Counted from the first letter of the stretch, positions 52,605-63,433 are shown. The stretch: 64,000 nt of DNA from Armatimonadota bacterium (GCA_026003195.1 BPGU01000001.1:434001-498000); one strand, 5' to 3'. The notes: generated from the letters alone by a model not told the origin. A program made the numbers and translations.

Positions 52605-55598
52605 ATGACACAACCGGTAGCGATTACCCTGAACGATCACACTGCGCTTGGGCAGGTGTTTATCGCCGAGGAGCGGTTTAACCTGCTCTGGGTTTCTGTG
52701 CCCAGCTGGAACGATCACGAAGGGGGATTCACCCTGACATTGTGGGATTCGCCCCACCGCAGACGCCGACTGGCGTCGCAGGCATTTAACGACATCCGCG
52801 ACAATAGCAGGGTCGTGCTCATCTTGCCGGAGCCGGTTCCGCCCGGTTCCTACTACTGGGAGATTTCCGAAAGGACAGGCAACACGCGCGTGGGGCTGTA
52901 TGCGCATCGTCTGCGGAGCGATGCCTCAGAACCGGCTTATCTGGACGCCCAGCCAGATGCACGTCTGCGCTTTGTGTTCGGGGTGCAATATTCGCCGTAT
53001 GCGGGAAAGGGCAAGCGGAGGTCGTGGTGGGCACGCACCCGTCAGACGGCGAGTACGGTAGGCTCCTTTCCCCAGTGGATTTGGTACCCCGAGACGCCCA
53101 TTGCCGACAACGCCACACGCTTCTTCCGTAAGAGCTTTGAGGTGCAGGGACGCATTCGGCGAGCGCGGGTGATCGTCACAGGCGATGATGCCTTCACCCT
53201 GTGGCTCAACGGGCACGAGGTGGCAAAAGGCGGACAGCCCATGCTTCAGGAAGTGGATGTCACCCGTCTGATACACACGGGACGCAATGTGCTGGCAGCG
53301 TCGGTGTTCAATGCTATTGCGCCTGCGGGTTTATTGCTGGAACTGCGTATGGAGGATGCCAGAGGACGAGAGCAAAAGGTGTTTAGCGATCACAGCTGGT
53401 GGTGCAGCAAGCAGGAGTTCCCGCGGTGGCAGGAGATAAATGACGACCACTCTGACTGGGCGCAGGCGGTCATACAGGGTGACGTGTTCGCCGGACCGTG
53501 GTATGGCACGGGCAACATCGCCCGGTACTATCCACACCCGGGGGTGCTGGAGGCACTGGAACCTCTGAAGAGAGAGCCTCCTGTCCGCGCTGAAGTACGC
53601 GTGCAGCGGGGTGCGCCCAGGTTGTTTCTCAACGGCAAGGAGGTTTTCCCCTTGCTGGCATGGAGCAACGACCTGATAGAGTTCGCGCCCGACTTCACTT
53701 TTGCCAGCATAGACCTGTTTCATCCACACTATAACCTCGCCGATGGCTGGCGGGAGAACGGAAAGCACGACTGGAGCGGTTTCGTCAACCTGCTATCGCA
53801 CCTGTTAGCGGCGAATCCACGAGCCTATTTCCTGGTGCGTTTGGGACTGTTTGCACCCGAATGGTGGAAGGTGAAACATCCCCAAGAACAGATTGGCTAC
53901 GCCCTCCCTCTGGACGAACGACAGGGCGAGTTCAGTGGGGTCAGGCATCCTTCGTTCGCCTCAGAAACGTGGCGGCGGGAGACGGAGGTTGTGCTGCGCC
54001 ACTTTCTTCGCTTTGTGGAGCAGAGTCCTCTGCGCAGCCGCGTCATCGGCTATCAGATAGCCTATGGTATCTACGGCGAGTGGCATTATTTTGGGGCACG
54101 CTACCTGCCCGACACCAGTCCGCCGATGCAGCGAGCCTGTGGCGGTGTCCCTCCTGTTGATTCCAGAATGCGGGCTTCGTTGGGGCTGTTTCGCGACCCC
54201 GCCAGAGAGGGGGACGTTATCCGTTACTATCAGCGTTTCCACGAAGTATGCGCCGACACCCTCCTCTACTTTGCGCGGGTGGTCAAACAGGAAACGCACG
54301 GCAGGGCATTATGCGGTGCGTTCTATACCTACCTGCTGGAGAACCTGTGGATACAAGAGGGCGGGCATCTCGCGCCTCAGAAGGTGCTGTCCAGCCCGTA
54401 CATCGATTTCGTCGCGTGCCCATACGCTTATCAGGGGGATGCTACCGACGGCGCAGGCAACTGGTTGGGGCGTTCTCGGGGCTTGGCAGGCGACGGGGGG
54501 TATCGCGTGTTGCTGGAGAGTATCCAACGGCACGGTAAGATGTACTTCGCGGAGATAGACCCCAGCACCTGTCTGGAAACCCAGCCCGAGAACATGGGCA
54601 ACGGAGGTGTGGGGAGCGAAAGCCTGCACGGGAGCCGTTTGATTCTGCGGAGAGATCTCGCCCAGATGATCGCACAGGGCAACGCGGGATGGTTGTTCGA
54701 TATCGGTCCGGGTTGGTACGCCGAGCGGGAGTTTCTGGAGGAGATACGTGCTCTGGTGCAACTGGGCAGAGAGCGCGCTCGCTGGAGCTTGCAATCGCCT
54801 GCGCAGGTGGTGGCGGTATTTCAGCCCGAGAGCTTCTTCGTCACTGCGCACTGGAAATCGGCGCCCGGGGCAGGAGAGTACGACCTGTTTGGCGATTACT
54901 TTCTGAACAGGCAATCTCGCGCCATTCATCGTCTGGGAGCGCCGGTGGACTTTCTGGACCTCGCCGACCTGCGAGAAGACGACGCTCGTCGTTACCGTCT
55001 ATTCTTGCTCTGCAACTGTTTTGTCCTGAGCGATGAACAGGTAGAGAGGTTACGCCGTCTTTTGGCGGGAAGCGGTGCCACCGTGGTGTGGTTCTATGCG
55101 CCCGGTTTCGTCTCTTCAGAGGGGCTTTCGGTGGAGCGTACGAGCCGTTTGACGGGATTTGCCTTGCGCCTGCTGCCTGATGCCGGAAGGATGCTCATAG
55201 AGGCGTCTGGGAAGACGTTTGGCTTGCCCGGAACACATCAGCCGCGCTTTGTCGTACAAGAGCCTTCTTCGGAGGAGTTAGGTCGGTGGGTAGATGGTAG
55301 CGGTGTGGCTTTTGCCCGCAAGCAGGTGGACGGTTTTACCTCCGTGTATGTGGGTACTGCGCCACTACCTGCCGAGATATTGCGCCAGCTAGCTCTGCAG
55401 GCAGGTGTGACCTTGTGGAGCAGCCAACCAGACGTGGTGTATGCCACCGCGGATGTGGTTTCTGTCACCGCAACAACAACCGGCGCAAGGGAGATTCGCC
55501 TGCCACAGCCGATGCGACGGTGGAGATTTCTCGCTGGCAAGCAACAGGTGTTTGCTCTCAATGTGAGAGAAGGGGAGACGGTGATATTCACTCGCTAA
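52605..55598 (+). CDS. Large putative glycoside hydrolase (GH42/beta-galactosidase-like)
   Basis: A 997-residue protein. Two N-terminal beta domains are followed by a lectin-like or rhamnosidase-N-type domain (RKSFEVQGRIRRARVIVTGD, DAFTLWLNGHEVAKGG), a TIM-barrel-like region (GYQIAYGIYGEWHYFGARYL with an acidic residue in a GH-A-like position, KMYFAEIDPSTCLETQPENM) and a C-terminal trimerisation-like domain (VAVFQPESFFVTAHWKS, RYRLFLLCNCFVLSDEQVER). No signal peptide. ATG 52605 begins 64 bases after the oxidoreductase stop, without a strong ribosome binding site. It probably completes the operon for a glycan or aryl-glycoside. The exact GH family is uncertain. Confidence 0.78.
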   Translation: MTQPVAITLNDHTALGQVFIAEERFNLLWVSVPSWNDHEGGFTLTLWDSPHRRRRLASQAFNDIRDNSRVVLILPEPVPPGSYYWEISERTGNTRVGLYAHRLRSDASEPAYLDAQPDARLRFVFGVQYSPYAGKGKRRSWWARTRQTASTVGSFPQWIWYPETPIADNATRFFRKSFEVQGRIRRARVIVTGDDAFTLWLNGHEVAKGGQPMLQEVDVTRLIHTGRNVLAASVFNAIAPAGLLLELRMEDARGREQKVFSDHSWWCSKQEFPRWQEINDDHSDWAQAVIQGDVFAGPWYGTGNIARYYPHPGVLEALEPLKREPPVRAEVRVQRGAPRLFLNGKEVFPLLAWSNDLIEFAPDFTFASIDLFHPHYNLADGWRENGKHDWSGFVNLLSHLLAANPRAYFLVRLGLFAPEWWKVKHPQEQIGYALPLDERQGEFSGVRHPSFASETWRRETEVVLRHFLRFVEQSPLRSRVIGYQIAYGIYGEWHYFGARYLPDTSPPMQRACGGVPPVDSRMRASLGLFRDPAREGDVIRYYQRFHEVCADTLLYFARVVKQETHGRALCGAFYTYLLENLWIQEGGHLAPQKVLSSPYIDFVACPYAYQGDATDGAGNWLGRSRGLAGDGGYRVLLESIQRHGKMYFAEIDPSTCLETQPENMGNGGVGSESLHGSRLILRRDLAQMIAQGNAGWLFDIGPGWYAEREFLEEIRALVQLGRERARWSLQSPAQVVAVFQPESFFVTAHWKSAPGAGEYDLFGDYFLNRQSRAIHRLGAPVDFLDLADLREDDARRYRLFLLCNCFVLSDEQVERLRRLLAGSGATVVWFYAPGFVSSEGLSVERTSRLTGFALRLLPDAGRMLIEASGKTFGLPGTHQPRFVVQEPSSEELGRWVDGSGVAFARKQVDGFTSVYVGTAPLPAEILRQLALQAGVTLWSSQPDVVYATADVVSVTATTTGAREIRLPQPMRRWRFLAGKQQVFALNVREGETVIFTR

Positions 55599-55763
55599 CA
55601 GATTCGCCACAGAGAACCAAACGGGGGAGAAGGATTCACCTGCCCTTGCTGCGAATTAACCCTCAAAATTCCTCTTTTTCTCTACCCAAAAAGATATTTA
55701 TTGAGGTAAAATGTAGACGGTTTACCGAGACTTGTGAATTCGTTCACGATAAGGGAAAACGGG

Positions 55764-56246
55764 ATGCTGAACAGTTACCTTCCTGTGCTGGTATTGGCTG
55801 TGCTGGCGGCAGTGCTGGCTGTCGGCATGGTGGTTCTGTCTTTCCTGCTGGGTCCGAAAAGACCAGACGCCCGCAAGGTTTCCACGTATGAGTGCGGGGT
55901 AACGCCTGTAGGCTCTGCGCGGGAGCGGTTCCCCGTCAAGTTCTTTCTGGTAGCGATGCTGTTCATCATCTTCGATGTAGAAACCATCTTTCTTTACCCC
56001 TGGGCGGTTACTTTCAAGGACGCCCCGAAGGCGGTGCAATTGTTCAATCTGGTAGAGATGGGTGTGTTTATCGCCATCCTGTTCGTCGGATATTTCTACA
56101 TGCTGGGCACGCGCGCGCTGGAGTGGGAGGAGTCAGAGCGGGCACAGCCCCGCCGGGTGCGTTTGGTCTCAGCGGCTCAGAAGCTGGAAGCCCCCAGCGC
56201 TTTGCGCGAGGAAGTGACTTCGCCCAGTTCGGGAGGGGTTGGATGA
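55764..56246 (+). CDS. nuoA: NADH-quinone oxidoreductase subunit A
   Basis: A 160-residue membrane subunit of complex I with three transmembrane helices. Motifs: [57 protein letters not shown]. The family Cys loop is present. The C-terminal tail after about 120 is longer than usual. ATG 55764 follows a purine-rich AAGGGAAAACGGG. The stop TGA overlaps the nuoC ATG (ATGA). nuoB, normally next, is absent. Confidence 0.95.
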   Translation: MLNSYLPVLVLAVLAAVLAVGMVVLSFLLGPKRPDARKVSTYECGVTPVGSARERFPVKFFLVAMLFIIFDVETIFLYPWAVTFKDAPKAVQLFNLVEMGVFIAILFVGYFYMLGTRALEWEESERAQPRRVRLVSAAQKLEAPSALREEVTSPSSGGVG

Positions 56247-56830
56247 GTGAGACCACAGCGCAGGAGATGAGCGAGCGTACAGACGTCGCACGCTTACGGG
56301 AGCGTTTTGCCGAGGTGGTGCGGGAGGTTTATACTCTGCGTGGAGATACCTGGATAGTGATAGACAAGGCAGCGTTGCCCGATGTTTGCCGTTTCCTACG
56401 CGACGACCCTGAACTCAGCTATCGTTTCCTCTCGGACATTGTAGGCATAGACCAGCTGGGACGTCGTGAGCCTCGCTTTGAAGTGGTGTATAACCTCTAT
56501 TCGTTCCGCACCTTCACGCGGCTGTTTCTGAAGGTGCGTGTGCAGGAAGGGGAGAGCATACCTTCCGTCACCGACATCTATCCGGGCGCAAACTTTCCCG
56601 AACGCGAGATATACGACATGTTCGGAATCGTGTTTGAAGGACATCCCGATTTGCGCCGTATCCTGATGCCGGAGGATTGGGTAGGGCATCCGCTACGCAA
56701 GGACTTTCCCCTGGGTGGTGAAGAGGTGGTGTTTGATCGGGGTACGCTAGGACCTTCTATCGCGGAAGTACAAACGCCTCATCCGGGCGAGTCCTTCTTC
56801 GGAAAGACAGGGCTTTCCGGTCGAGAGTAG
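56243..56830 (+). CDS. nuoC: NADH-quinone oxidoreductase subunit C
   Basis: A 195-residue 30-kDa subunit of the peripheral arm. Motifs: [59 protein letters not shown] (the family ERE.YDMFGI signature), [23 protein letters not shown] 56243 overlaps nuoA's stop. It is a separate protein, not fused to nuoD or nuoB. Confidence 0.96.
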   Translation: MSETTAQEMSERTDVARLRERFAEVVREVYTLRGDTWIVIDKAALPDVCRFLRDDPELSYRFLSDIVGIDQLGRREPRFEVVYNLYSFRTFTRLFLKVRVQEGESIPSVTDIYPGANFPEREIYDMFGIVFEGHPDLRRILMPEDWVGHPLRKDFPLGGEEVVFDRGTLGPSIAEVQTPHPGESFFGKTGLSGRE

Positions 56831-56845
56831 AACGCGGAGGGAAGC

Positions 56846-58054
56846 ATGAGCCTTACACCAGAGCAAATGGAGATATTGCCCGGAGCCACCGAAGGTTCCA
56901 TGGTCATCAATATGGGACCGCAGCATCCGAGCACGCACGGGGTGTTGCGCCTGGTGGTGGAGCTGGATGGTGAGACCATTGTAGATGTGGTCCCACACAT
57001 CGGCTACCTGCACACGGGCATCGAGAAGACCTGCGAGTACGAGCAGTACCAGAAGTGTATCCCCCTGGTGGAGCGGATGGACTATCTCTCCGCGATGAAC
57101 AACTCGCTGGCGTTTGTACTGTCGGTGGAGAAGCTGCTGGACATCGAGGTCCCCCCACGTGGGGTGTGGATGCGCATGATTTTCAGCGAGCTGCAGCGCA
57201 TCGCCAGCCATCTGGTGTGGCTGGGCACGCACGCGCTGGACCTCGGTGCGATGACCCCGTTCTTCTACTGCTTCCGCGAGCGCGAGCGCATTCTGGATAT
57301 GTTCGAGCACCTCTCCGGGGTGCGCATGTTTCCCTCGTGGATACAGGTGGGGGGCTGGCGGGCAGATATGCCCGAGGGATTGCTGGAGAAAATCGCACAG
57401 TTTGTGGAAGAGTTTCCCGCCAAAGTGGACGACTACGAGGGGTTGTTGACGGAAAACCCGATATGGGTAGAACGCACCCGCAACATCGGCATCATCACTA
57501 CGGACGAGTGTATCGCTCTGGGTATCAACGGACCCATCCTGCGTGGAAGCGGTTACGCCTTCGACCTGCGCAAAGCCAACCCCTACCTCTACTATGATCA
57601 GGTGGAGTTTGACATCCCGACCGGTACGGTCGGTGACGTGTACGACCGTTTCCTCGTGCGCGTGGAGGAGATGCGACAGGCAGCACGCATTATCCGACAG
57701 TGCATCGAGCGCATCCCCGACGGACCGGTCAGCAGTGACGACCGCAAGGTGGTACCGCCCCCGCGCGAGGAACTGGATAACAGTATGGAATCGCTGATAC
57801 ACCACTTCAAGCTGTGGACGGAGGGGTTCCGCCCTCCCGAGGGCGAGGCGTACGTGCCGATAGAGGGACCCAAGGGCGAAATCGGCTATTACGTAGTGAG
57901 CGATGGCAGTAACCGACCGTGGCGGGTGAAAACACGACCACCCTGCTTCATGAACCTGCAGGCTCTGCCTCTGATGAGCAAGGGGCACATGGTGGCGGAC
58001 ATCGTGGCTATTATCGGGAGCATTGATATCGTGCTGGGGGAGATCGACCGATGA
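56846..58054 (+). CDS. nuoD: NADH-quinone oxidoreductase subunit D
   Basis: A 402-residue quinone-site subunit. Motifs: INMGPQHPSTHGVLRLVVEL, PHIGYLHTGIEKTCEYEQYQ, FFYCFRERERILDMFEHLSG, RGSGYAFDLRKANPYLYYDQ, and the C-terminal DIVLGEIDR. The quinone-binding His of HPSTHG is present. 16 bases after nuoC, with GGAGG ahead of ATG 56846. Its stop overlaps nuoE's start. Confidence 0.97.
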   Translation: MSLTPEQMEILPGATEGSMVINMGPQHPSTHGVLRLVVELDGETIVDVVPHIGYLHTGIEKTCEYEQYQKCIPLVERMDYLSAMNNSLAFVLSVEKLLDIEVPPRGVWMRMIFSELQRIASHLVWLGTHALDLGAMTPFFYCFRERERILDMFEHLSGVRMFPSWIQVGGWRADMPEGLLEKIAQFVEEFPAKVDDYEGLLTENPIWVERTRNIGIITTDECIALGINGPILRGSGYAFDLRKANPYLYYDQVEFDIPTGTVGDVYDRFLVRVEEMRQAARIIRQCIERIPDGPVSSDDRKVVPPPREELDNSMESLIHHFKLWTEGFRPPEGEAYVPIEGPKGEIGYYVVSDGSNRPWRVKTRPPCFMNLQALPLMSKGHMVADIVAIIGSIDIVLGEIDR

Positions 58055-58731
58055 GCGAGGCGATACGTTTGAGCGAATATCCTCGCGTGCGGCGCATCGA
58101 TGGAAAACAGCCGCCCGAGCTGCGCTTTTCCGAGCAGGCGGTACAAGAGCTGGAGCGTATTAAACGTCACTATCCGAACAAGCGTGCAGCGATGCTGCCC
58201 GCGCTGTGGATTGCACAGCGGGAGTATGGTGGCTACCTGCCTCCAGAGGCGATGATGGAGGTGGCTTACCGCCTGGGCACCTCCTACGCGGTGGTGGAAG
58301 GCGTGGCTACCTTCTACACGATGTACAACAAGCGACCGGTGGGGCGGGTGATGCTGGAGGTATGCACCAATCTCACCTGCTCGATATGCGGCGGCTACGA
58401 GATACTGCGCTACCTGGAGCAAAAGCTGGGCATCCGGGTGGGCGAAACCACGCCCGATGGACAATTCACCCTGACGGAGGTGGAGTGCCTGAACGACTGC
58501 GGCAACGCCCCAGTGATGCAGGTGGGCGACCGGTATTTTGGCAATCTCACCCCGGAAAAGATAGACGCCCTGCTGGAGGAGCTGAGGAACAGCGAGGAGC
58601 ACACGGTGGTGCAGCTGGCTGACACGGTGGTGCAGTGTCATCTGTCGGAGAGCGAACGGCAAGACATCGAGCGCGCGCTGGCAAAGGCGCAGACAACAAA
58701 CGAGGTCAGGCAGGACGGACAAGATGGCTGA
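58051..58731 (+). CDS. nuoE: NADH-quinone oxidoreductase subunit E
   Basis: A 226-residue [2Fe-2S] subunit of the NADH module. Thioredoxin-like fold with cluster ligands in CTNLTCSICGG and VECLNDCGNAP. N-terminal helical part (RIKRHYPNKRAAMLPALWIA). The C-terminal 60 residues are an extra tail. ATG overlaps nuoD's stop, and the end overlaps nuoF's ATG by 8 bases. Confidence 0.96.
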   Translation: MSEAIRLSEYPRVRRIDGKQPPELRFSEQAVQELERIKRHYPNKRAAMLPALWIAQREYGGYLPPEAMMEVAYRLGTSYAVVEGVATFYTMYNKRPVGRVMLEVCTNLTCSICGGYEILRYLEQKLGIRVGETTPDGQFTLTEVECLNDCGNAPVMQVGDRYFGNLTPEKIDALLEELRNSEEHTVVQLADTVVQCHLSESERQDIERALAKAQTTNEVRQDGQDG

Positions 58732-60013
58732 GCTGAAAGTTCTGTTCAAGGATATCGATGTCCCGGGCATCCAGACGCTGGAGGTATACGAGCAACATGG
58801 CGGCTACAGTGCGCTGCGCAAAGCGCTGGGCATGACCCGCCAGCAGGTGATTGACGAGGTGAAGGCGTCAGGGGTGCGCGGGCGCGGCGGTGCAGGATTT
58901 CCTGCATGGATCAAGTGGAACGGCATCCCGAAGGACGAGAGCAAACCGCACTACGTGCAGTGCAACGCCGATGAGGGCGAGCCGGGCACTTTTAAGGACC
59001 GCGAGCTGATGATGCGCCATCCGCATCAGCTCATCGAGGGCATCGTTATCGCGGGCTACGCGACGCTCTCTAAGGTGGGTTACATCTACATCCGCGGGGA
59101 GTACACTGAACCCGCTCGGGTGATGCGCCGCGCTATCGACGAGGCGTATCGTGCCGGTTATCTGGGCAAGAACATCCTCGGCAGCGGGGTGGATTTTGAC
59201 CTGTATATCCACATGGGCGCGGGCTCCTACGAGTGCGGTGAGGAATCGGCGATGATGAGCTCCATTATGGGCGAGCGGGGACAGCCTCGTCTGAAGTTTC
59301 CGCACGCTCCCCTGCCTACCATCGCCGGACTGTGGGACTGTCCGACACTGATTAACAATGTGGAGACCCTTTCGTGTGTGCCCGCCATCATCCGCAACGG
59401 CGGCGCGTGGTACGCCTCGATGGGTACCGAGAAAAGCACCGGCACGAAGATTTTCTCCGTGAGCGGACACGTGAACAAGCCGGGCAACTACGAAGTGGAG
59501 ATGGGCACGCCGCTGATGGAACTGCTGGAGCTGGCGGGTGGTGTGAAGGGCAAGCTGAAGGCGGTGATACCGGGCGGCTCATCTGTGCCCATCTTGCCTG
59601 CAGAGAAATGCGACGTGAACCTGGACTATGAATCGTTGCAGGCGGCGGGCACCATGTTGGGTTCCGGCGGATTCATGGTGTTGAATGATACGGTGTGCAT
59701 CGTGAAGTTCATGCGGCGCACAGCTGCTTTCTACGCGCACGAGTCCTGCGGCAAGTGCACGCCCTGTCGGGAAGGTACGCGGTGGATGGTCAAAATCTTT
59801 GACCGCATCCTCGCGGGCGGTGGACGAATGGAGGACATCGATCTGCTGCTGGATATCTGCGATCAGATAGATGGGCGGTCGTACTGTGCGCTGGGCGATG
59901 CGGCAGCATGGCCCATCCGCGCCAGCATCAAGCACTACCGGCATGAGTACGAGTACTTCATCCAGCACGGACGATCGCTCGTGGAAGCGGAGGGGAAGGC
60001 GGTTGCCACGTAG
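58724..60013 (+). CDS. nuoF: NADH-quinone oxidoreductase subunit F
   Basis: A 429-residue NADH- and FMN-binding subunit. Motifs: SGVRGRGGAGFPAWIKW (nucleotide loop), NADEGEPGTFKDRELMMRHP (FMN), GAGSYECGEESAMMSSIMGE, and the [4Fe-4S] N3 motif ESCGKCTPCREGTRWM. NADH oxidation occurs here. The start overlaps nuoE. Confidence 0.97.
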   Translation: MAELKVLFKDIDVPGIQTLEVYEQHGGYSALRKALGMTRQQVIDEVKASGVRGRGGAGFPAWIKWNGIPKDESKPHYVQCNADEGEPGTFKDRELMMRHPHQLIEGIVIAGYATLSKVGYIYIRGEYTEPARVMRRAIDEAYRAGYLGKNILGSGVDFDLYIHMGAGSYECGEESAMMSSIMGERGQPRLKFPHAPLPTIAGLWDCPTLINNVETLSCVPAIIRNGGAWYASMGTEKSTGTKIFSVSGHVNKPGNYEVEMGTPLMELLELAGGVKGKLKAVIPGGSSVPILPAEKCDVNLDYESLQAAGTMLGSGGFMVLNDTVCIVKFMRRTAAFYAHESCGKCTPCREGTRWMVKIFDRILAGGGRMEDIDLLLDICDQIDGRSYCALGDAAAWPIRASIKHYRHEYEYFIQHGRSLVEAEGKAVAT

Positions 60014-60057
60014 CCCTCATGGAAGCTTGACGCATGACAGGTGGAGGTTATGGGTAG

Positions 60058-62370
60058 ATGGCAGACCAGGAACTGGTGAACATAGAGATTAACGGCATCG
60101 AACTGCAGGTGCCCAAGGGGGAAATGATTATCGAGTCCGCCAAGCGCATTGGCGTGGACATCCCCTTCTTTTGCTATCACCCCCGGCTGGGCAAGGGGCA
60201 GGCGGCGAACTGCCGCATGTGCCTGGTGGAGGTAGGAACCAAACAACCCGATGGCTCGGTGCGCATGATGCCCAAGCCGCAAACGTCGTGCAGTTTGCCT
60301 GCTAGTCAGGGGTTGGTGGTCTTCACCGACACGGTGGCGATCCAGAAGGCGCGAAGAGGCATTCTGGAGTTCTTGTTGATTAACCATCCGCTGGACTGCC
60401 CGATATGTGACCGTGGTGGCGAGTGCCCCCTGCAGAACAACACATTGTTCTACGGTCCCGGCGTCTCGCGCTTCGTGGAGGAGAAACGCCATCTGCCCAA
60501 AGCCTTCCCCATCAGCGATTATGTGGTGCTGGACCGCGAGCGGTGCATCCACTGCGCCCGTTGTACGCGATTCTCTCAAGAGATTTCCGGCGATGCCCAG
60601 CTGGACTTCCTGAAGCGCGGCGCGGACATGATGGTCAGCACCTTTGATGACACCGAGTTCACCTCACGCTTTTCGGGCAACACCATCGAGCTGTGTCCTG
60701 TCGGTGCGCTCACCAGCCGGGTGTACCGCTTCCGTGCTCGTCCGTGGGATATGAAGTCGCAGAAGAGCATCTGTACCCGCTGTTCCAACGGGTGTAACAT
60801 CTGGCTGGACTACCGCCCGAACCGATTGGTGCGCGTCTTGGGGCGCGAGAACGAGGCGGTCAACGAGGAGTGGACGTGCGACAAAGGCAAGTTCGGACAT
60901 GAATACATCAGCAGTGACCGGCGGCTGCTCAGTCCGCTCATCCGCAGGGATGGCAAGTTTGTCACAGCGAGCTGGGTGGAGGTGTACCAGCTGATTGCCT
61001 CGCGGATACGGCAGGCGGTGCAGGAACATGGAGCGAAAGCGGTGGGCGCCATTGGAGGGGCGCATCTTTCCAACGAGGAAACGTACGTGCTGCAGAAGCT
61101 CATGCGCGCGGCAATAGGCACCAACAATATCGACCATCGTCTGGAGCGCAACCAGCTGGCTGGCGGCGGCACGCTGCTGTCGCGACTGGGCGTGCCCTTC
61201 GCACAAAATGCCATCGCTGACATCGAGAAAGCAAAGACGGTGTTCATCTTTGGCTCGGAGCTGGTGGACGAACAGCCCATTGTGTTCTTGCGAGCACGCA
61301 AGGCGTGGTATCGGCATGGCGCCAAGGTCGTGATCGCCTACCCTGAGGTGACCGAAACCGAGCTGCGCTTCGACGAGCCGCTGGTGCTGCGCTATCGTGA
61401 GGGAACCGAAATCGCGCTGGTTCATGGGTTGCTCTCTCTGTTGCTGGCTTCGGGCAGGGCGGCGATAGATGGACTGACACAGGATGAACAGCAGGCTTTG
61501 CAGGAGAAACTCCGCGCGTACACGCCCGAACAGGTAGCGATGACAACGGGCATCCCAGAGGAGCATCTGCGAGGAGCGGCGGAGTTGCTGGGCGAGGGCA
61601 CAGTGGTCCTCTGCGGTGCGAAGGTACGCAACCATCCTGACTACGCCGGACTGATGGATGCGCTGGTGAACCTGACTGTGCTGACCGGCAACGCGGAGCG
61701 TGAGGATGGCGGAATAAACATCCTGCTGCCTGAGGTGAACTCGCATGGTGCGGCGGATATGGGCGCATTGCCCGATAGGCTGCCCGGATATGTGCCGGTA
61801 GATGACGAGGCAGCACGCCGGCAAATAGAGAGTGTTTGGGGGGGGGCCCTACCTGCCGATCCCGGCATGAGCACGCAGGAGATGCTGGAAGCCGCCGCGC
61901 GGGGACAGATGCAGGTGCTGTACATCGTGGGCGAGGACCCGGTGCAGAAGTACTACGACACTGAGCTGGCGCAACGCGCTCTGGAGAATGCCGGTTTTGT
62001 TATCGTGCAGGATCTGTTCCTGACCGAGAGTGCGCAGTATGCGGACGTGGTGCTGCCTGCGGCGAGCGTGGCGGAGAAAGAGGGTACTTTCACCAACACC
62101 GAACGGCGTGTGCAGCGGTTCTGGAAGGCTCTCGGATCGCCTTCGCCAGAGGTCAAGCCCGACCTGAACATCTTCGCGGAACTGGCGGTGTATTTGGGCA
62201 AGCCGATACCTGTTTTCTCCGCAGAGCAGGTGATGGAGGAAATCGGGAAGGTGTTCCCGGCGTACACGGTGTGTCGCTACGACGATATGCCTGCGGAAGG
62301 GGTTCGCGTGCCTGTTGGGTCTGCGGGACAGAGACCGGCTGCCCGGGAACAGGTCAGGGCGACACAGTAG
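60058..62370 (+). CDS. nuoG: NADH-quinone oxidoreductase subunit G
   Basis: A 770-residue iron-sulfur subunit. Cluster motifs in order: [2Fe-2S] CYHPRLGKGQAANCRMC, His-Cys cluster HPLDCPICDRGGECPLQN, [4Fe-4S] CIHCARCTRF with a distal Cys-Pro, and the N7-type CTRCSNGC...C near residues 240-280. The rest is a degenerate molybdopterin-oxidoreductase fold (WVEVYQLIASRIRQAV, CGAKVRNHPDYAGL). A run of nine Gs at 61838-61846 keeps the frame (VWGGALPAD). ATG 60058 is 44 bases after nuoF's stop. Confidence 0.96.
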   Translation: MADQELVNIEINGIELQVPKGEMIIESAKRIGVDIPFFCYHPRLGKGQAANCRMCLVEVGTKQPDGSVRMMPKPQTSCSLPASQGLVVFTDTVAIQKARRGILEFLLINHPLDCPICDRGGECPLQNNTLFYGPGVSRFVEEKRHLPKAFPISDYVVLDRERCIHCARCTRFSQEISGDAQLDFLKRGADMMVSTFDDTEFTSRFSGNTIELCPVGALTSRVYRFRARPWDMKSQKSICTRCSNGCNIWLDYRPNRLVRVLGRENEAVNEEWTCDKGKFGHEYISSDRRLLSPLIRRDGKFVTASWVEVYQLIASRIRQAVQEHGAKAVGAIGGAHLSNEETYVLQKLMRAAIGTNNIDHRLERNQLAGGGTLLSRLGVPFAQNAIADIEKAKTVFIFGSELVDEQPIVFLRARKAWYRHGAKVVIAYPEVTETELRFDEPLVLRYREGTEIALVHGLLSLLLASGRAAIDGLTQDEQQALQEKLRAYTPEQVAMTTGIPEEHLRGAAELLGEGTVVLCGAKVRNHPDYAGLMDALVNLTVLTGNAEREDGGINILLPEVNSHGAADMGALPDRLPGYVPVDDEAARRQIESVWGGALPADPGMSTQEMLEAAARGQMQVLYIVGEDPVQKYYDTELAQRALENAGFVIVQDLFLTESAQYADVVLPAASVAEKEGTFTNTERRVQRFWKALGSPSPEVKPDLNIFAELAVYLGKPIPVFSAEQVMEEIGKVFPAYTVCRYDDMPAEGVRVPVGSAGQRPAAREQVRATQ

Positions 62371-62386
62371 ATACTGTCAGGATGAG

Positions 62387-63424
62387 GTGCGGGAGGACGT
62401 GGAAGAGTTACTTTCTAACCCGTGGGTAGTCATACCGCTCCGGATCATCATTGTGCTCGGCTTCGTGCTGACGGCGGTACCGGGGCTGGTATGGCTGGAG
62501 CGGCGTGTACTGGCGCTCATGCAGATACGCAAAGGTCCGAATCGGGTGGGACCGGCTGGGTTGCTACAGCCCGTCGCCGACGGCATCAAGCTCTTCTTCA
62601 AAGAGGATGTTTTGCCGGAGCGGGTGGACCGGTTTATCTATTTTCTGGCGCCTGCGGGGTTCCTGATTCCGGTGCTCTGTGCGACGGCGGTGGTACCTTG
62701 GGGTCCCGACGACCGTTTGACGCCCATCGCGGATGTCAACATCGGCATCCTGTTCCTGCTGGCGATGACCTCTCTCACGGTGTATGGTATCGTGTTAGCG
62801 GGATGGTCGTCCAATAACAAGTATTCCTTGCTGGGCGGATTGCGTGCCTCCGCACAAACCATCTCCTACGAGCTGGGGATGGGATTGTCCATCATCGCGG
62901 TGGTTTTAATGTCAGGCTCGCTGTCGATGCGTGACATCGTGGCGAACCAGCAGGGGGATTGGGGCATGCTGCACTGGCACCTGTTCCGATTCTTCCCGCT
63001 GGGGCTCATCGCCACGGGAATCTTTCTGGTGTCTATGCTGGCAGAGACTAACCGCGCTCCGTTTGACTTGCCGGAAGCAGAAAGCGAGCTGATTGCGGGC
63101 TATCACACCGAGTACAGTAGCATGAAATTCGCCATGTTCTTCATGGGCGAGTATGCCAGCATGATTACCATCTCGGCGGTGATGGTGACGTTGTTCTTCG
63201 GGGGATGGCTTTCGCCTCTGCCCTTTGCGCCGTTCACGTGGATACCCGGTCCGGTGTGGTTCCTGCTCAAACTTGGGGTATTCATCTACTTCTTCATCTG
63301 GGTGCGGGCGACGCTGCCACGCCTGCGCTACGATATGCTGATGAAGCTGGGCTGGCTGCGCTTGTTACCGACGGCACTGGTCAACCTGTTTCTGGTAGCG
63401 ATGATTCTCTGGTGGCAGAAGTAG
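62387..63424 (+). CDS. nuoH: NADH-quinone oxidoreductase subunit H
   Basis: A 345-residue membrane subunit with eight or more helices and the quinone-channel motifs [80 protein letters not shown]. The start is uncertain: GTG 62387 or GTG 62399; no ATG fits in the region after nuoG. nuoI is not between it and nuoJ. Confidence 0.95.
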   Translation: MREDVEELLSNPWVVIPLRIIIVLGFVLTAVPGLVWLERRVLALMQIRKGPNRVGPAGLLQPVADGIKLFFKEDVLPERVDRFIYFLAPAGFLIPVLCATAVVPWGPDDRLTPIADVNIGILFLLAMTSLTVYGIVLAGWSSNNKYSLLGGLRASAQTISYELGMGLSIIAVVLMSGSLSMRDIVANQQGDWGMLHWHLFRFFPLGLIATGIFLVSMLAETNRAPFDLPEAESELIAGYHTEYSSMKFAMFFMGEYASMITISAVMVTLFFGGWLSPLPFAPFTWIPGPVWFLLKLGVFIYFFIWVRATLPRLRYDMLMKLGWLRLLPTALVNLFLVAMILWWQK

Positions 63425-63433
63425 GAGGGAGAG

